A DNA stretch of 64,000 nt, from NCBI GenBank assembly GCA_021737405.1, contig JAIPEG010000001.1:124001-188000 (forward strand). Direction: 5' to 3'. The notes below the pieces were generated by a model, which saw only the letters and a list, made by a program, of their open reading frames with translations, searched no databases and was not told where the DNA came from. Made by a program: the position numbers and the translations under genes. This document shows, piece by piece, positions 42,830 through 51,110 of this stretch (within the stretch, counting starts at the first letter, position 1; each line of letters starts with the position of its first letter). Source of the stretch: Bacteriovoracaceae bacterium. Lineage in GTDB: Bacteria; Bdellovibrionota; Bacteriovoracia; Bacteriovoracales; Bacteriovoracaceae.

Positions 42830-44235
42830 TTTAACTCTCCTTGCTTTAAAAGTTTAAAAATTAAAGCCAAATCAGTTCTATATGAAATAAACAAAGTTAT
42901 TAATAAAAAAAGGTAAGATAAAGTTTTAAAAAATATGGTCGCCCCCAGTATCTTTATTACACAAATAAAGGCAATCCCTAATAATAAAAAACTTAAAATT
43001 TTACCATAGTAGCTAAAATATCCCTTTCCACAAAGAGGCTTAACATACTTTTGATGAATATAACCAATTGTAATATTCCCCACTAATAAAAGTGCGCTAG
43101 CAGCCCCAGCCGCACCAAAGTAACGAGCCATTAAATAGATTACAGGCGGCAATATAAAAAAATTTAATAATGAAATCTCTAGATCCGGCATAGTCACACC
43201 TGATGCATGCAGCAGAGGTATTGAAGTACTAGAGACTGCTTTAAACAGTACTATACAAGTAAATATTTTTATTAGTATTGCAGATGGTAGCCATTTAACC
43301 CCATAAATGAGCACGACGAGATCTTCAGCAAACAGTAAAACCAAAAAGACGATTATGAAAAAGATCACTGAAGTTAGACTGGTCATAATGCTAAAAACAA
43401 CCTTTTGCTCTTCAATACTATCCATGCCCGAGACAAAGGGGAAAATAACCCTATTGACACTCGCCCTAATACTCAAAAGATAGTGACTTGCTTGATAAGC
43501 CATCCAATAAAAACCTAAGGTCTTAGCATCCATCAAATAATTAATTAGATAGTAATCTATATTGCTATAGATATAGGCGATTATTGCCGCGAACATTACA
43601 GGAGAGCTATACATAAAAGATTCACGAATAACCTGGATATCAAAAGCCAACCTAGGCTTACAAGGAATAACAAGCCAAGTAATTAAAGACTCTGCTCCAA
43701 AGGTGATCACCTTCCACCAAACCAAGCTCCAAAGACCAAATCCTTTATTTACTAAAAATACAGCTGTTGCTGCACCAATAATATTAGAAATCAGTGCTGG
43801 TAAAATGGCGCTCAAAAAAGAAAGCCTTTTTTCCAACAAAGCCCTAGGTTTTACTAGAGGATTTTGTAAGATTATAATACTAAATACTTGTGCATGCCGT
43901 GTTAATTCAGGTCGGCCGATTAGCAGCAAAATCCTTGGAATAAACAGAATACTAAAAATAAGTAAAAATAGGCATAAAGTGAGCTCAACCGTAAAAATAT
44001 TATTCAAATTCTTTTGACTATTTTTTTTAGAAGCAATTAGGAACCTATCAGTATGCGTGTTTCCCAAGGTATGAAGAAACATTACAAGAGTCGAGATAAG
44101 AGCAAAGGAACCGAAATCTACAGGCGAAAGGTGCCTGGCCAAAATTATTTGTGCAAGAAATAGAATAGCAAATTGCATAACTGTGAATAAACCTACAGTT
44201 ATGCTACTGGGTAGCAGCTGACTTACACCTTTAAT
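42826..44235 (-). CDS. Wzx-type polysaccharide flippase, copy 2, apparent ATT start
   Basis: From an ATT at 44235 the protein has 469 residues and about 12-14 hydrophobic segments. The family's N-terminal pattern (a helix ending in ILARHLSPVDFGSFALIS) extends upstream of the first ATG (44178): the first 19 codons read as K-G-V-S-Q-L and a hydrophobic run continuous with membrane segment 1. No ATG, GTG or TTG lies in frame between the TAG at 44241 and 44178. GGAGGT, in the last codons of the upstream gene, is seven bases before the ATT. An ATG at 44178 has no ribosome site and would remove half of the first membrane segment. It flips lipid-linked repeat units (Polysacc_synt_3 type). Confidence 0.82.
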   Translation of the reverse strand: MKGVSQLLPSSITVGLFTVMQFAILFLAQIILARHLSPVDFGSFALISTLVMFLHTLGNTHTDRFLIASKKNSQKNLNNIFTVELTLCLFLLIFSILFIPRILLLIGRPELTRHAQVFSIIILQNPLVKPRALLEKRLSFLSAILPALISNIIGAATAVFLVNKGFGLWSLVWWKVITFGAESLITWLVIPCKPRLAFDIQVIRESFMYSSPVMFAAIIAYIYSNIDYYLINYLMDAKTLGFYWMAYQASHYLLSIRASVNRVIFPFVSGMDSIEEQKVVFSIMTSLTSVIFFIIVFLVLLFAEDLVVLIYGVKWLPSAILIKIFTCIVLFKAVSSTSIPLLHASGVTMPDLEISLLNFFILPPVIYLMARYFGAAGAASALLLVGNITIGYIHQKYVKPLCGKGYFSYYGKILSFLLLGIAFICVIKILGATIFFKTLSYLFLLITLFISYRTDLALIFKLLKQGELK

Positions 44236-44238
44236 TGA

Positions 44239-45030
44239 CTATACCTCCATAAAGCAGAGAATCGTAGCAGGCTCAGAAAGACCGAGCCTTCCTAGGACCT
44301 TTTGAAATGTAATATAGCCCCTATTTACAATTTTTAAAGGCACTCCCCATCCTTTAAAGGGCACACTAGTGTTACAGACTGGACACTCTACATTTAAAGT
44401 ATCCACCATTTGATGACCAGAAAGCCGAACAAAGTCAGAGAAAAGGGTTGAGGTCCAATTTCTTTTACCAGAGTAGTAAACATTCAAGCTACTTACATAC
44501 GGTCTCATATTTTCTTGGACAAACTTCTCACCAACAGAATGAATATGGCCGACTGGGTGAAACCTTGTTTCGCAATGATTGCAAACAACTTGGTGATATT
44601 TTAGTTTTTCTCTGTAAGGATTAGTTGTCAGAATATATCTTTTAGAAACACGCTTAAGTTCATTCAATGCTTGTTCCCAATCTTTAACATCAATATGCTC
44701 CATTACTTCAGAGCATATAACTAAATCATAAGAGTTATCGGAAATATTCTTTAAATTTAAAATATCTCCGACGTAGGCTTTAAGACCTAAAGTATTAACA
44801 ATATGCTCTACTCCAGATGATGAACGATCAACACCATCGATCTCAAATCGGCCTTCCTTCATTAAGTAGAGCATTAAAGATCCTCCACCACACCCGACGT
44901 CTAAAATTGTTTTAACATCTTCTGGAATAAGCTCCAATATTTTATCATTTTTTGCACTCGTAAAGGGACTCTGGTCAGCACTACCGTGCTTTTTATAATG
45001 ATTTTCCCAAAAGGTCTTATCTCCAGCCAT
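44239..45030 (-). CDS. SAM-dependent methyltransferase with zinc-ribbon insert
   Basis: The 263-residue protein has class I motifs ILDVGCGGGSLMLYL, EIDGVDRSSSG and LVICSEVMEHID, like UbiE/COQ5-type enzymes. After the core it carries cysteine pairs VCNHCETRFHPVGH and ECPVCNTSVPF, probably structural zinc sites; the CxxC...H...CPVC pattern occurs in methyltransferases of sugar clusters. It follows a radical SAM gene with a 23-bp gap. Its last codons contain the GGAGGT used by the downstream flippase. The substrate is unknown, probably a sugar or lipid-linked glycan. Confidence 0.85.
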   Translation of the reverse strand: MAGDKTFWENHYKKHGSADQSPFTSAKNDKILELIPEDVKTILDVGCGGGSLMLYLMKEGRFEIDGVDRSSSGVEHIVNTLGLKAYVGDILNLKNISDNSYDLVICSEVMEHIDVKDWEQALNELKRVSKRYILTTNPYREKLKYHQVVCNHCETRFHPVGHIHSVGEKFVQENMRPYVSSLNVYYSGKRNWTSTLFSDFVRLSGHQMVDTLNVECPVCNTSVPFKGWGVPLKIVNRGYITFQKVLGRLGLSEPATILCFMEV

Positions 45031-45053
45031 ACCCCCCCCTTCTTTTCACCAAA

Positions 45054-46094
45054 TTAACGAACTTCAACAGAGGTTCTAACCGGATTTATTCTACGAATTA
45101 AATTTTTAAATTTATGAAGATATTTATTATGAGGATTATGTACCTTTAGCCACTGACAACAATTAACTGTCTGACATGGACCTTTAATTTCTCCGAATCT
45201 ACGCTCTGTCAGTAGATTAATTAGCTTTTTTCTCCCTTCACTTTTATAAATTTCTTGGAGACTATTAACGTGTACGTTCCCTAACTTAAGCTCATTTTTT
45301 GAATCAAGACAGCATGCATACCAATACCCATCTGGTGAAATATGTGCAATTGTTTTGATCTTATTTAAGTTAGGACAATCATACTCATCGTAATTCAAAT
45401 CAGAAGTATTTATAGCATCCCTTTCCGCCCAGGCAATTACACCAGAGTTAAAAATTACATCTTTTTTAGGATCTAATACTCTTTTTAAATATTTTTGGGT
45501 CTCACCAAGATCGTCAGGTACTTCTAGAAATTTCTCAGGAGATTTTAAGTTAATTGGATAAAAGCCAAACTCTCTCTTAATTGTATGGATATAAGTATGA
45601 AGGGTTAATATATTTACATTTAAGCTCGCGCTTGAATTTAGTTCTTCTCTAATTTTTAAGAAATCTTCCATATTCTTAAGTGTTTGATCCATCCTTAGAC
45701 CTTTTACAGTTTCATAAGTCTGCTCAGTGGCCCCATCAATATTACACACAAAGACATTTACTAGGTTTTCTTCTAAGAGAGTCCTTGTTTTTTTTGCATG
45801 GAGCCTTTGAAAGTTTGTGATGAATTTAATAGATACATCTGGAAGGTTTTTGCGAATATATCGAGCCATCTCTACGAAATGAGGATTGATTAAACCATCC
45901 CCATTTTCACCCAAATGAAAACTCTCTACATGGTGATTCTCTGAAAACTCTTTTGAGCTGACTTCATCCACTACCTTTCGAAGAGTCTCCATACTCATGT
46001 TACTAGAATCATTGGCCTCACCTCTGTCTGTTGGACAATATACACACTTAGCCCCACAAGCCGAGGATAATGATAAATTTATCTCTTTTAGCAC
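45054..46094 (-). CDS. Radical SAM protein with SPASM-like C-terminus
   Basis: The 346-residue protein has the radical SAM cluster motif at C13-x3-C17-x2-C20 (SSACGAKCVYC), then GENGDGLINPHFVEMARYI. The C-terminal cysteines (DCPNL, YACCLDSKNEL, GPCQTVNCCQW) form a SPASM-like pattern for auxiliary iron-sulfur clusters, with GNV...SL.EIY typical of that domain. Such enzymes carry out radical chemistry on sugars or peptides. With the adjacent methyltransferase it may modify a repeat-unit component. It is divergent from the nucleotidyltransferase gene. Confidence 0.9.
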   Translation of the reverse strand: MLKEINLSLSSACGAKCVYCPTDRGEANDSSNMSMETLRKVVDEVSSKEFSENHHVESFHLGENGDGLINPHFVEMARYIRKNLPDVSIKFITNFQRLHAKKTRTLLEENLVNVFVCNIDGATEQTYETVKGLRMDQTLKNMEDFLKIREELNSSASLNVNILTLHTYIHTIKREFGFYPINLKSPEKFLEVPDDLGETQKYLKRVLDPKKDVIFNSGVIAWAERDAINTSDLNYDEYDCPNLNKIKTIAHISPDGYWYACCLDSKNELKLGNVHVNSLQEIYKSEGRKKLINLLTERRFGEIKGPCQTVNCCQWLKVHNPHNKYLHKFKNLIRRINPVRTSVEVR

Positions 46095-46212
46095 AATGCC
46101 TCCATACCAATTAAGAATCGCCTTTTCTTATTTAAAATAGTCTTTAAAAGAAGAATAGTAGCATGACGAAATTAAGTCAGAAAGGTATGTTTTGATAAAT
46201 AGAGATTCGTTT

Positions 46213-46252
46213 CCACAAATATGCGCTTCGCAAGAAGCGCTAACGAAGTGGG
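46213..46252. repeat. Nested inverted repeat in divergent intergenic region
   Basis: GCGCTTC (46223-46229) pairs with GAAGCGC (46234-46240) across a GCAA tetraloop, a GNRA type that stabilises RNA hairpins. CCAC (46213-46216) and GTGG (46249-46252) form an outer stem. It sits in the 215-bp gap between the divergent radical SAM and nucleotidyltransferase genes, about 60 bp before the latter. There is no T-run, so it is not a standard terminator. No other feature is visible in this gap. Confidence 0.4.
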
Positions 46253-46309
46253 GCTGAATCACTTAGCCTAAAGCTTCATAAATTTTGGCTAACAATTAGG
46301 GTCGTTAAA

Positions 46310-47410
46310 TTGAATACTATAAGCTCAGATAAATACAAGTTTGAAACTTCTAATGCGGCAATGCACTATAAAAATAAAATTTTAAAGGCCCTAAGAAAAG
46401 AATTTCCAACTGTCGACCATATCATTCTCTATGGGAGCTACGGTAGAAATGAAGGCTCTTGGTTTAGCCGCGAAGGCATCATTTTTCCTTATAATGACTT
46501 TGACCTGTTAATGATATTCGAGGACTTTTCTGAAGCTCCTTGTGCCAAGCACATTTCAACTTTCCGTAAAGAGCTAGCAGGGCGGCTCAATATTAAATGG
46601 GTTGATTTAGGAGTAATGTCGATCAGAAATTTAAAAAGTATTAAGAATAGTATTTTTGGCTATGACCTAAAGTATGGTTCAACTGTTATTTATGGTGACC
46701 CTAATATTTTAAAACTAATTGAAAAAAAGTCACCAAAGTCTATTAGTTTGGTAGAGGGTGAAATTTTATTCTTCACTCGTCTTTGGACATTTTGTGGCTC
46801 TTTTAAAGTAAGTTCACATTTGGAAAAAGAAGATGCCCGATTTTTCAAAAACCAAATGGCAAAAGCGGTACTAGCAGCTATCGATACAATTCTATTAATA
46901 AATAATAAGTACCATTACAGCTACGCTCAAAGACATACCAACGTATTGTCTTTAAAAGATACTTTCTTTACACAAGAAGAAGAACGTTTAATTAACTGGG
47001 CCTATAGAGAGAAGAGAACACCAACAGACGCTCCCATTACAAAAGAAGAATTAGAAAGAATCTATATTAGCGTTGCTAATTTTTATAAAAAACATATGCT
47101 CAACTTATTATCCAAGTACTATCGTAAGCAGTTTCACTCGATTCTCGATTTCAAAAGTTTTTACAAATGGAGCCCCAAGGTTAATTTAAAGAGATTGGTT
47201 TATGTCATTTTGAAAAGGAATACAAGATTTGAGAAAGTCTACTGGTCAAATATAATCCAGATGAATATTTTAGCAATCGTTGTTAAAGAAACCACTGACA
47301 CAAAGATTTTATTGGAAAGTCAAAAACTACTAAAAAAACTTGGTATTAATTCGCCATGCTCACTTTTAAACATAAGATTATCAGTGGCAAGATTAAGAGA
47401 AGAGTTATGA
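46310..47410 (+). CDS. Nucleotidyltransferase (DNA polymerase beta superfamily)
   Basis: The 366-residue protein carries the NTase signature LYGSYGRNEGSW (G42-S43) and, 20 residues on, the paired aspartates NDFDLLMIF (D63, D65). The insert between the motifs and a long helical C-terminal half make it larger than MNT-type antitoxins. It may transfer a nucleotide to a sugar or protein in the envelope-polysaccharide pathway. The TTG start follows AGGG by nine bases. It overlaps the downstream phosphodiesterase by 4 nt (ATGA), so the two are coupled. Substrate unknown. Confidence 0.83.
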   Translation: MNTISSDKYKFETSNAAMHYKNKILKALRKEFPTVDHIILYGSYGRNEGSWFSREGIIFPYNDFDLLMIFEDFSEAPCAKHISTFRKELAGRLNIKWVDLGVMSIRNLKSIKNSIFGYDLKYGSTVIYGDPNILKLIEKKSPKSISLVEGEILFFTRLWTFCGSFKVSSHLEKEDARFFKNQMAKAVLAAIDTILLINNKYHYSYAQRHTNVLSLKDTFFTQEEERLINWAYREKRTPTDAPITKEELERIYISVANFYKKHMLNLLSKYYRKQFHSILDFKSFYKWSPKVNLKRLVYVILKRNTRFEKVYWSNIIQMNILAIVVKETTDTKILLESQKLLKKLGINSPCSLLNIRLSVARLREEL

Positions 47411-48615
47411 AAAAGACGGTATTAATTCTTGCTGATGCCTTTAGAAACGATTATCTCGACAGAGGTGTTACACCCTTTCTTGATAAAGAAAAAATAAACG
47501 CCCACTATGTAAGAAAGATAGTCCCCGGAAATGGTTTCTGTGAAAGGTCGGAGATTTTCACAGGAAAGCACCCAGCCGAGACTGGCTTTTTTACAGCTAT
47601 AGACTTATCAAAAGAAAAAAATATTTATTCCCGCTTTTCTCCGTTACTTAATATTCTAAATATTTTTTTGAAGATATTCCCTTCAATTCTTCTTGAAAAA
47701 GTCTTGAGACGTTTAATCTGGGAAATCGTTTCAAAGACTAAGTACCCAATGCATCCCTATAAAATTCCACTAAATATTTTGAAATACTTCACACTTACGG
47801 AAGATAAAGTTGACATGAGAAAGAAGGGGGCTCTCGGTTGCCTATCTATATTTGATTATATTGAACAAAATGGCGGAAGATACTTTTACGACTCTTTTAC
47901 AGCTCTAAATATTGCTCAAAAAGGTGATGATCATTACAGAATAAACATTGCACTTGAAAATGCTGATGAAGCTTATAGTCATTATTTTATTTATCTCTCC
48001 GAGCTAGATGCTATTGGCCATAAATATGGACCGGAATCAAAGGAGATAAATAAAGCAATCCATGAAATGGACCAGAAGATCGAATACTTGATTCAAAGGT
48101 TTAAAACAAAAGCACCTGATACTCAATTTATCATTTTAGGAGACCATGGAATGGTTGAAGTCGAGCAAAAGATTGACGCCATTTCCATACTTAACAATAC
48201 ATTTAATAAATACCCAATTTCACTGGGTAAAGATTACTTGTACTTTCTAGACTCAACACTTGTCCGAATTTGGATAAAAGATAACAGCTTCAAAGCCCAA
48301 GTACTCAATGAGTTTCGAAATAATAATGAGTTAAAAACAAAAGGTCAATTTATTACAAAGGCAAATGCTATAGAGCTTCAGATCCCTTATACCTCAGAAT
48401 CTCCCGACTTAATTTGGTGGGCGAAGTCAGGCACACTCGTTTCACCGGATTTCTTTCACAGAAGAGAAGAAGGAATCAAGGGAATGCATGGCTATGATAA
48501 CAGCTATGACAGTAGCAAGGGATTTTGCATTGTAACCGGAGAAGAGGTGAAGCCAAAATTCATTGAACAAGAGCACCTCACTAGTGTTTTCAAGAAGCTA
48601 AAGGGAGAAGTGTAA
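47407..48615 (+). CDS. Alkaline phosphatase-superfamily phosphodiesterase / nucleotide pyrophosphatase-like
   Basis: The 402-residue protein starts at the ATG at 47407 (AAGAGAAGAG just upstream, ATGA overlap with the previous stop); a frame open further upstream is not needed. It has the superfamily metal ligands: VLILADAFRNDYL (D10), SELDAIGHKYGPES, LGDHGM and IKGMHGYD. The nucleophile region reads GFCERSEIFTGKHPAETG, where the usual Thr/Ser before FPNH is not obvious, so the nucleophile could be Cys45 or Ser48. Pairing with a nucleotidyltransferase suggests addition and removal of a phospho-linked group. The stop overlaps the next gene's presumed start by one base (TAATA). Confidence 0.83.
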   Translation: MKKTVLILADAFRNDYLDRGVTPFLDKEKINAHYVRKIVPGNGFCERSEIFTGKHPAETGFFTAIDLSKEKNIYSRFSPLLNILNIFLKIFPSILLEKVLRRLIWEIVSKTKYPMHPYKIPLNILKYFTLTEDKVDMRKKGALGCLSIFDYIEQNGGRYFYDSFTALNIAQKGDDHYRINIALENADEAYSHYFIYLSELDAIGHKYGPESKEINKAIHEMDQKIEYLIQRFKTKAPDTQFIILGDHGMVEVEQKIDAISILNNTFNKYPISLGKDYLYFLDSTLVRIWIKDNSFKAQVLNEFRNNNELKTKGQFITKANAIELQIPYTSESPDLIWWAKSGTLVSPDFFHRREEGIKGMHGYDNSYDSSKGFCIVTGEEVKPKFIEQEHLTSVFKKLKGEV

Positions 48616-49568
48616 TAAGAACCTCAACAATAATAACGATAATTACCACAATTCTTATCTTTTTTATTAGCCTCATTGTCGCCCCTTTTTATACTAGTGG
48701 TGATCAAAATGCTTATATCAAAATATATTCCATCCTTAGTGAGCTTTCCCTATCCGAAGGATATCAAGCCTACTACAAAGGGCTCTCTTCTAGAGAACCC
48801 GTAGCTTTTGTCCTAGCCTGGATGTCCAGCCGTTTTTTATATAAGTATGAGTTTGTAGCTATTGCAAATGCGACCTTGGCATTTGTCGCTATGAGGCTAT
48901 TCATTAAATGGAATACATCGAGCATTATCGCATCTATTGTAGTTTTAACAAATTTTTATTTTTACGTTCTTTACTTTGCGGCGGAAAGGCTAAAGTTTGG
49001 CTTTATATTTCTCATTATTAGTTTGCTTTACTCTCATAGGAAAAGGTTTTTTGCTTTTGCTTCGGCATCAGTAATGAGCCACTCACAATCGTTTATTATA
49101 TATATCTCTATTCTATTTAGTTATTTTATAAAAGAGATTAAGGGATTCTCTGAAGGAAAAAAGGTTAATAAGGTTTTAATTATTAGTTTTTTAATTTTAG
49201 GAATTACACTTTGGGTAATGTTTGAACAGATACAATCAAAAATTTCTGCCTACATTAGCCTACAAAAAGGTCTCAGTATCGTTAGTATGCTAAAGATGGC
49301 TGTTTTTTTTGCACTAACTTGCTTATATACAAAGGAAAAGCTTCAGGCACTTTACTTATACCTCCCTCTTTTTGTGGTAGCTCTTATATTTGGAGGAGAT
49401 CGAGTAAACCTTTATGGATACTTTATCTTTTTATTTTACGCACTCCGTATCAATAGAGGCTTTAATATTGGAGTCGCTTTAACATCAATTTATTTTGCAT
49501 TTAAAACTTATATTTTCCTTTCGAAAGTTCTAGTTTATGCAAATGGGTTTACTTCTCAGGGGGTTTAG
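48615..49568 (+). CDS. EpsG/Wzy-like polysaccharide polymerase, apparent ATA start
   Basis: The frame is open from a TAG at 48582 to 49568. From ATA at 48615 it encodes 317 residues with about ten membrane segments. The first segment (TIITIITTILIFFISLIVAP) is followed by FYTSGDQNAYIKIYS and SSREPVAFVLAWM, the GD-x-x-Y-x-x-Y and EP patterns at the N-terminus of EpsG-type polymerases. No ATG, GTG or TTG precedes these; the first ATG (48822) would cut off this region. AAGGGAG lies seven bases before ATA, and TAATA mirrors the TAATG overlaps seen elsewhere. It likely joins repeat units or exports the chain. Confidence 0.75.
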   Translation: MRTSTIITIITTILIFFISLIVAPFYTSGDQNAYIKIYSILSELSLSEGYQAYYKGLSSREPVAFVLAWMSSRFLYKYEFVAIANATLAFVAMRLFIKWNTSSIIASIVVLTNFYFYVLYFAAERLKFGFIFLIISLLYSHRKRFFAFASASVMSHSQSFIIYISILFSYFIKEIKGFSEGKKVNKVLIISFLILGITLWVMFEQIQSKISAYISLQKGLSIVSMLKMAVFFALTCLYTKEKLQALYLYLPLFVVALIFGGDRVNLYGYFIFLFYALRINRGFNIGVALTSIYFAFKTYIFLSKVLVYANGFTSQGV

Positions 49569-50017
49569 TTATCCCAAAAATAAGGAATTGAGTAGTCTCC
49601 AAGTTGCTTTGTGATACTCTCTACTGGACTATAAGGCTTGCTTGTAATATTTGCTATAATCGATGGGCTTTCCGAAATTCCTTTAAAACTATACCAAATT
49701 CGAGCAGGAATAGTGATTAACTTATAATCCTCTAAGCCAAACTCAACCTCCTGAATGCTCCCCCTAGTATCAGATTTTTCCCGGGAGTCAAAAAGCACCA
49801 TCTTAATCATTCCGACAGGCGCGACCATATTTTGGACAACTTCCTTGTGATACTTCCATCCTTTTATTACTCCTGAATTAACAACTGAAAAGTATGCTTC
49901 TCCAAAGCCAGCAAATGTATCAGAGTCACTCCTTAGCATGTGCATGACCATACCTCGCTCGTCAGGTATTTTTCTTAATGGCTTTATTTTTACTCCATTA
50001 ATCATCTCAGGGCCCAT
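49565..50017 (-). CDS. RmlC-like cupin sugar epimerase in CDP-sugar operon
   Basis: The 150-residue cupin begins MGPEMINGVKIKPLRKIPDE and has GVIKGWKYHKEVVQNMV, where RmlC would have RGLHYQ, then MVLFDSRE, LITIPARIWYSFKG and the end DYSIPYFWDN. The family is related to dTDP-4-dehydrorhamnose 3,5-epimerases, but the catalytic His position holds Lys with His two residues on. It lies in an operon with rfbF and rfbG, so a CDP-linked substrate is likely, comparable to the ascarylose-pathway epimerase. The ATG has AGAGGA five bases upstream and overlaps rfbG by 16 nt. Confidence 0.8.
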   Translation of the reverse strand: MGPEMINGVKIKPLRKIPDERGMVMHMLRSDSDTFAGFGEAYFSVVNSGVIKGWKYHKEVVQNMVAPVGMIKMVLFDSREKSDTRGSIQEVEFGLEDYKLITIPARIWYSFKGISESPSIIANITSKPYSPVESITKQLGDYSIPYFWDN

Positions 50018-51099
50018 GAATGTCCTCTTTCATGAGCCAAATTTTCATAGGACTCAATCTGAGAAAGTGTATATTCCTTAGTTCTATTCCCAGAACTACT
50101 ATAAAAATTTTTATACCATTCGGTTGTCATTGATATAGTTTCCTTAGCATCTAGAACTGCTCTCCAGTTCATTTTGCTTAAGGCTTTATCACAACAAAGC
50201 CTTAGCAAGCCTGCTTCACTCTGAGAATTTTTGGGTGAGTTTACAAAATACTCTCCACCTCCCCAAGTCTGTTTCATTTCTTCGATAAGCTCCACAACAG
50301 TCAAGCAGGTATCTTCCTTAGGTCCAAAATTAAACGACTCTCCACTGAGCCCTGCTCTTCCTTCAAATAACTGAGCACCAAGTTGTAAATATCCACTCAA
50401 AGGTTCCAGAACTAATTGCCACGGTCTTGTGGCATTTGGATTTCTAATTTCTACAGCTTGGCCATTAGACCATGTTCGCACACAATCAGGGACAATCCTT
50501 GCACGCGCCCAATCCCCACCACCAATAACGTTCCCTGCTCTTGCTGATGCTATCCTAGTCCCAGAATCATTCACAAAAAATGATCTTGAAAAGGCGGAGA
50601 ATGCTATTTCTGCAGAGGCTTTTGAAGCACTGTAAGGGTCTTTACCGCCGAGTCTATCATTTTCACGATAGCCATATTCCCACTCTACGTTCTCATAACA
50701 TTTATCACTCGTAATAAATACAGCGGACCTAACAGAAGGAGTTTCTTCCAATGCCTTTAAGACATTAACTGTTCCCATTAAGTTAGTTTCAAAAGCAAGC
50801 CTAGGGTCCTCATAACAAGTTTTAACGATCGATTGAGCAGCTAAGTGAAAAACTATTTCCGGCTTAAAGGTATTCATTACTTCAAGAAAATTGGAATAAC
50901 TCCTAATATCTAAACTTTTTAGTCCTACCTCATTATTCAGTCCCGACTCTTCAAATAATGAAGGACTCGTGGGAATGTCAACTGAGTAACCCTTAACCTC
51001 AGCGCCTAGCTTCTTTAACCATAGAAAAAGCCAAGCCCCTTTGAAGCCAGTATGCCCAGTAACAAGAACACGCTTACCTTTATAAATACCATTAAACAT
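50002..51099 (-). CDS. rfbG: CDP-glucose 4,6-dehydratase
   Basis: The 365-residue SDR has VLVTGHTGFKGAWLFLWL, the characteristic rfbG N-terminal motif with HTGFKG, FHLAAQSIVKTCYEDP, VFITSDKCYEN and catalytic DPYSASKASAE. It turns CDP-glucose into CDP-4-keto-6-deoxyglucose, the substrate of RfbH. It is preceded by rfbF (11-bp gap) and overlaps the RmlC-like gene by 16 nt. The C-terminal TEWYKNFY is also typical. The RfbH-type enzyme is about 18 kb away. Confidence 0.95.
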   Translation of the reverse strand: MFNGIYKGKRVLVTGHTGFKGAWLFLWLKKLGAEVKGYSVDIPTSPSLFEESGLNNEVGLKSLDIRSYSNFLEVMNTFKPEIVFHLAAQSIVKTCYEDPRLAFETNLMGTVNVLKALEETPSVRSAVFITSDKCYENVEWEYGYRENDRLGGKDPYSASKASAEIAFSAFSRSFFVNDSGTRIASARAGNVIGGGDWARARIVPDCVRTWSNGQAVEIRNPNATRPWQLVLEPLSGYLQLGAQLFEGRAGLSGESFNFGPKEDTCLTVVELIEEMKQTWGGGEYFVNSPKNSQSEAGLLRLCCDKALSKMNWRAVLDAKETISMTTEWYKNFYSSSGNRTKEYTLSQIESYENLAHERGHSWALR

Positions 51100-51110
51100 A
51101 AATTCTACCT

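Noticed and set aside
43703-44017. Open plus-strand frame inside the second flippase gene
   Set aside because: It is antisense to a well-supported membrane protein, with no ribosome site or recognisable product.
44178-44180. ATG at 44178 as the start of the second flippase
   Set aside because: It has no ribosome site and would remove half of membrane segment 1; the upstream in-frame codons restore it.
46095-46309. JUMPstart/ops element (GGCGGTAG) in front of the polysaccharide operons
   Set aside because: No such sequence was found here or in the other intergenic gaps examined.
46240-46316. Integron attC-like core sites near GTTAAAT and CTAAC
   Set aside because: The paired core sequences and spacing do not fit the attC consensus, and there is no integrase nearby.
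48822-49568. ATG at 48822 as the true start of the EpsG-like gene
   Set aside because: It would delete the first membrane segment and the conserved GD..Y..Y motif, which are encoded in the same frame upstream.
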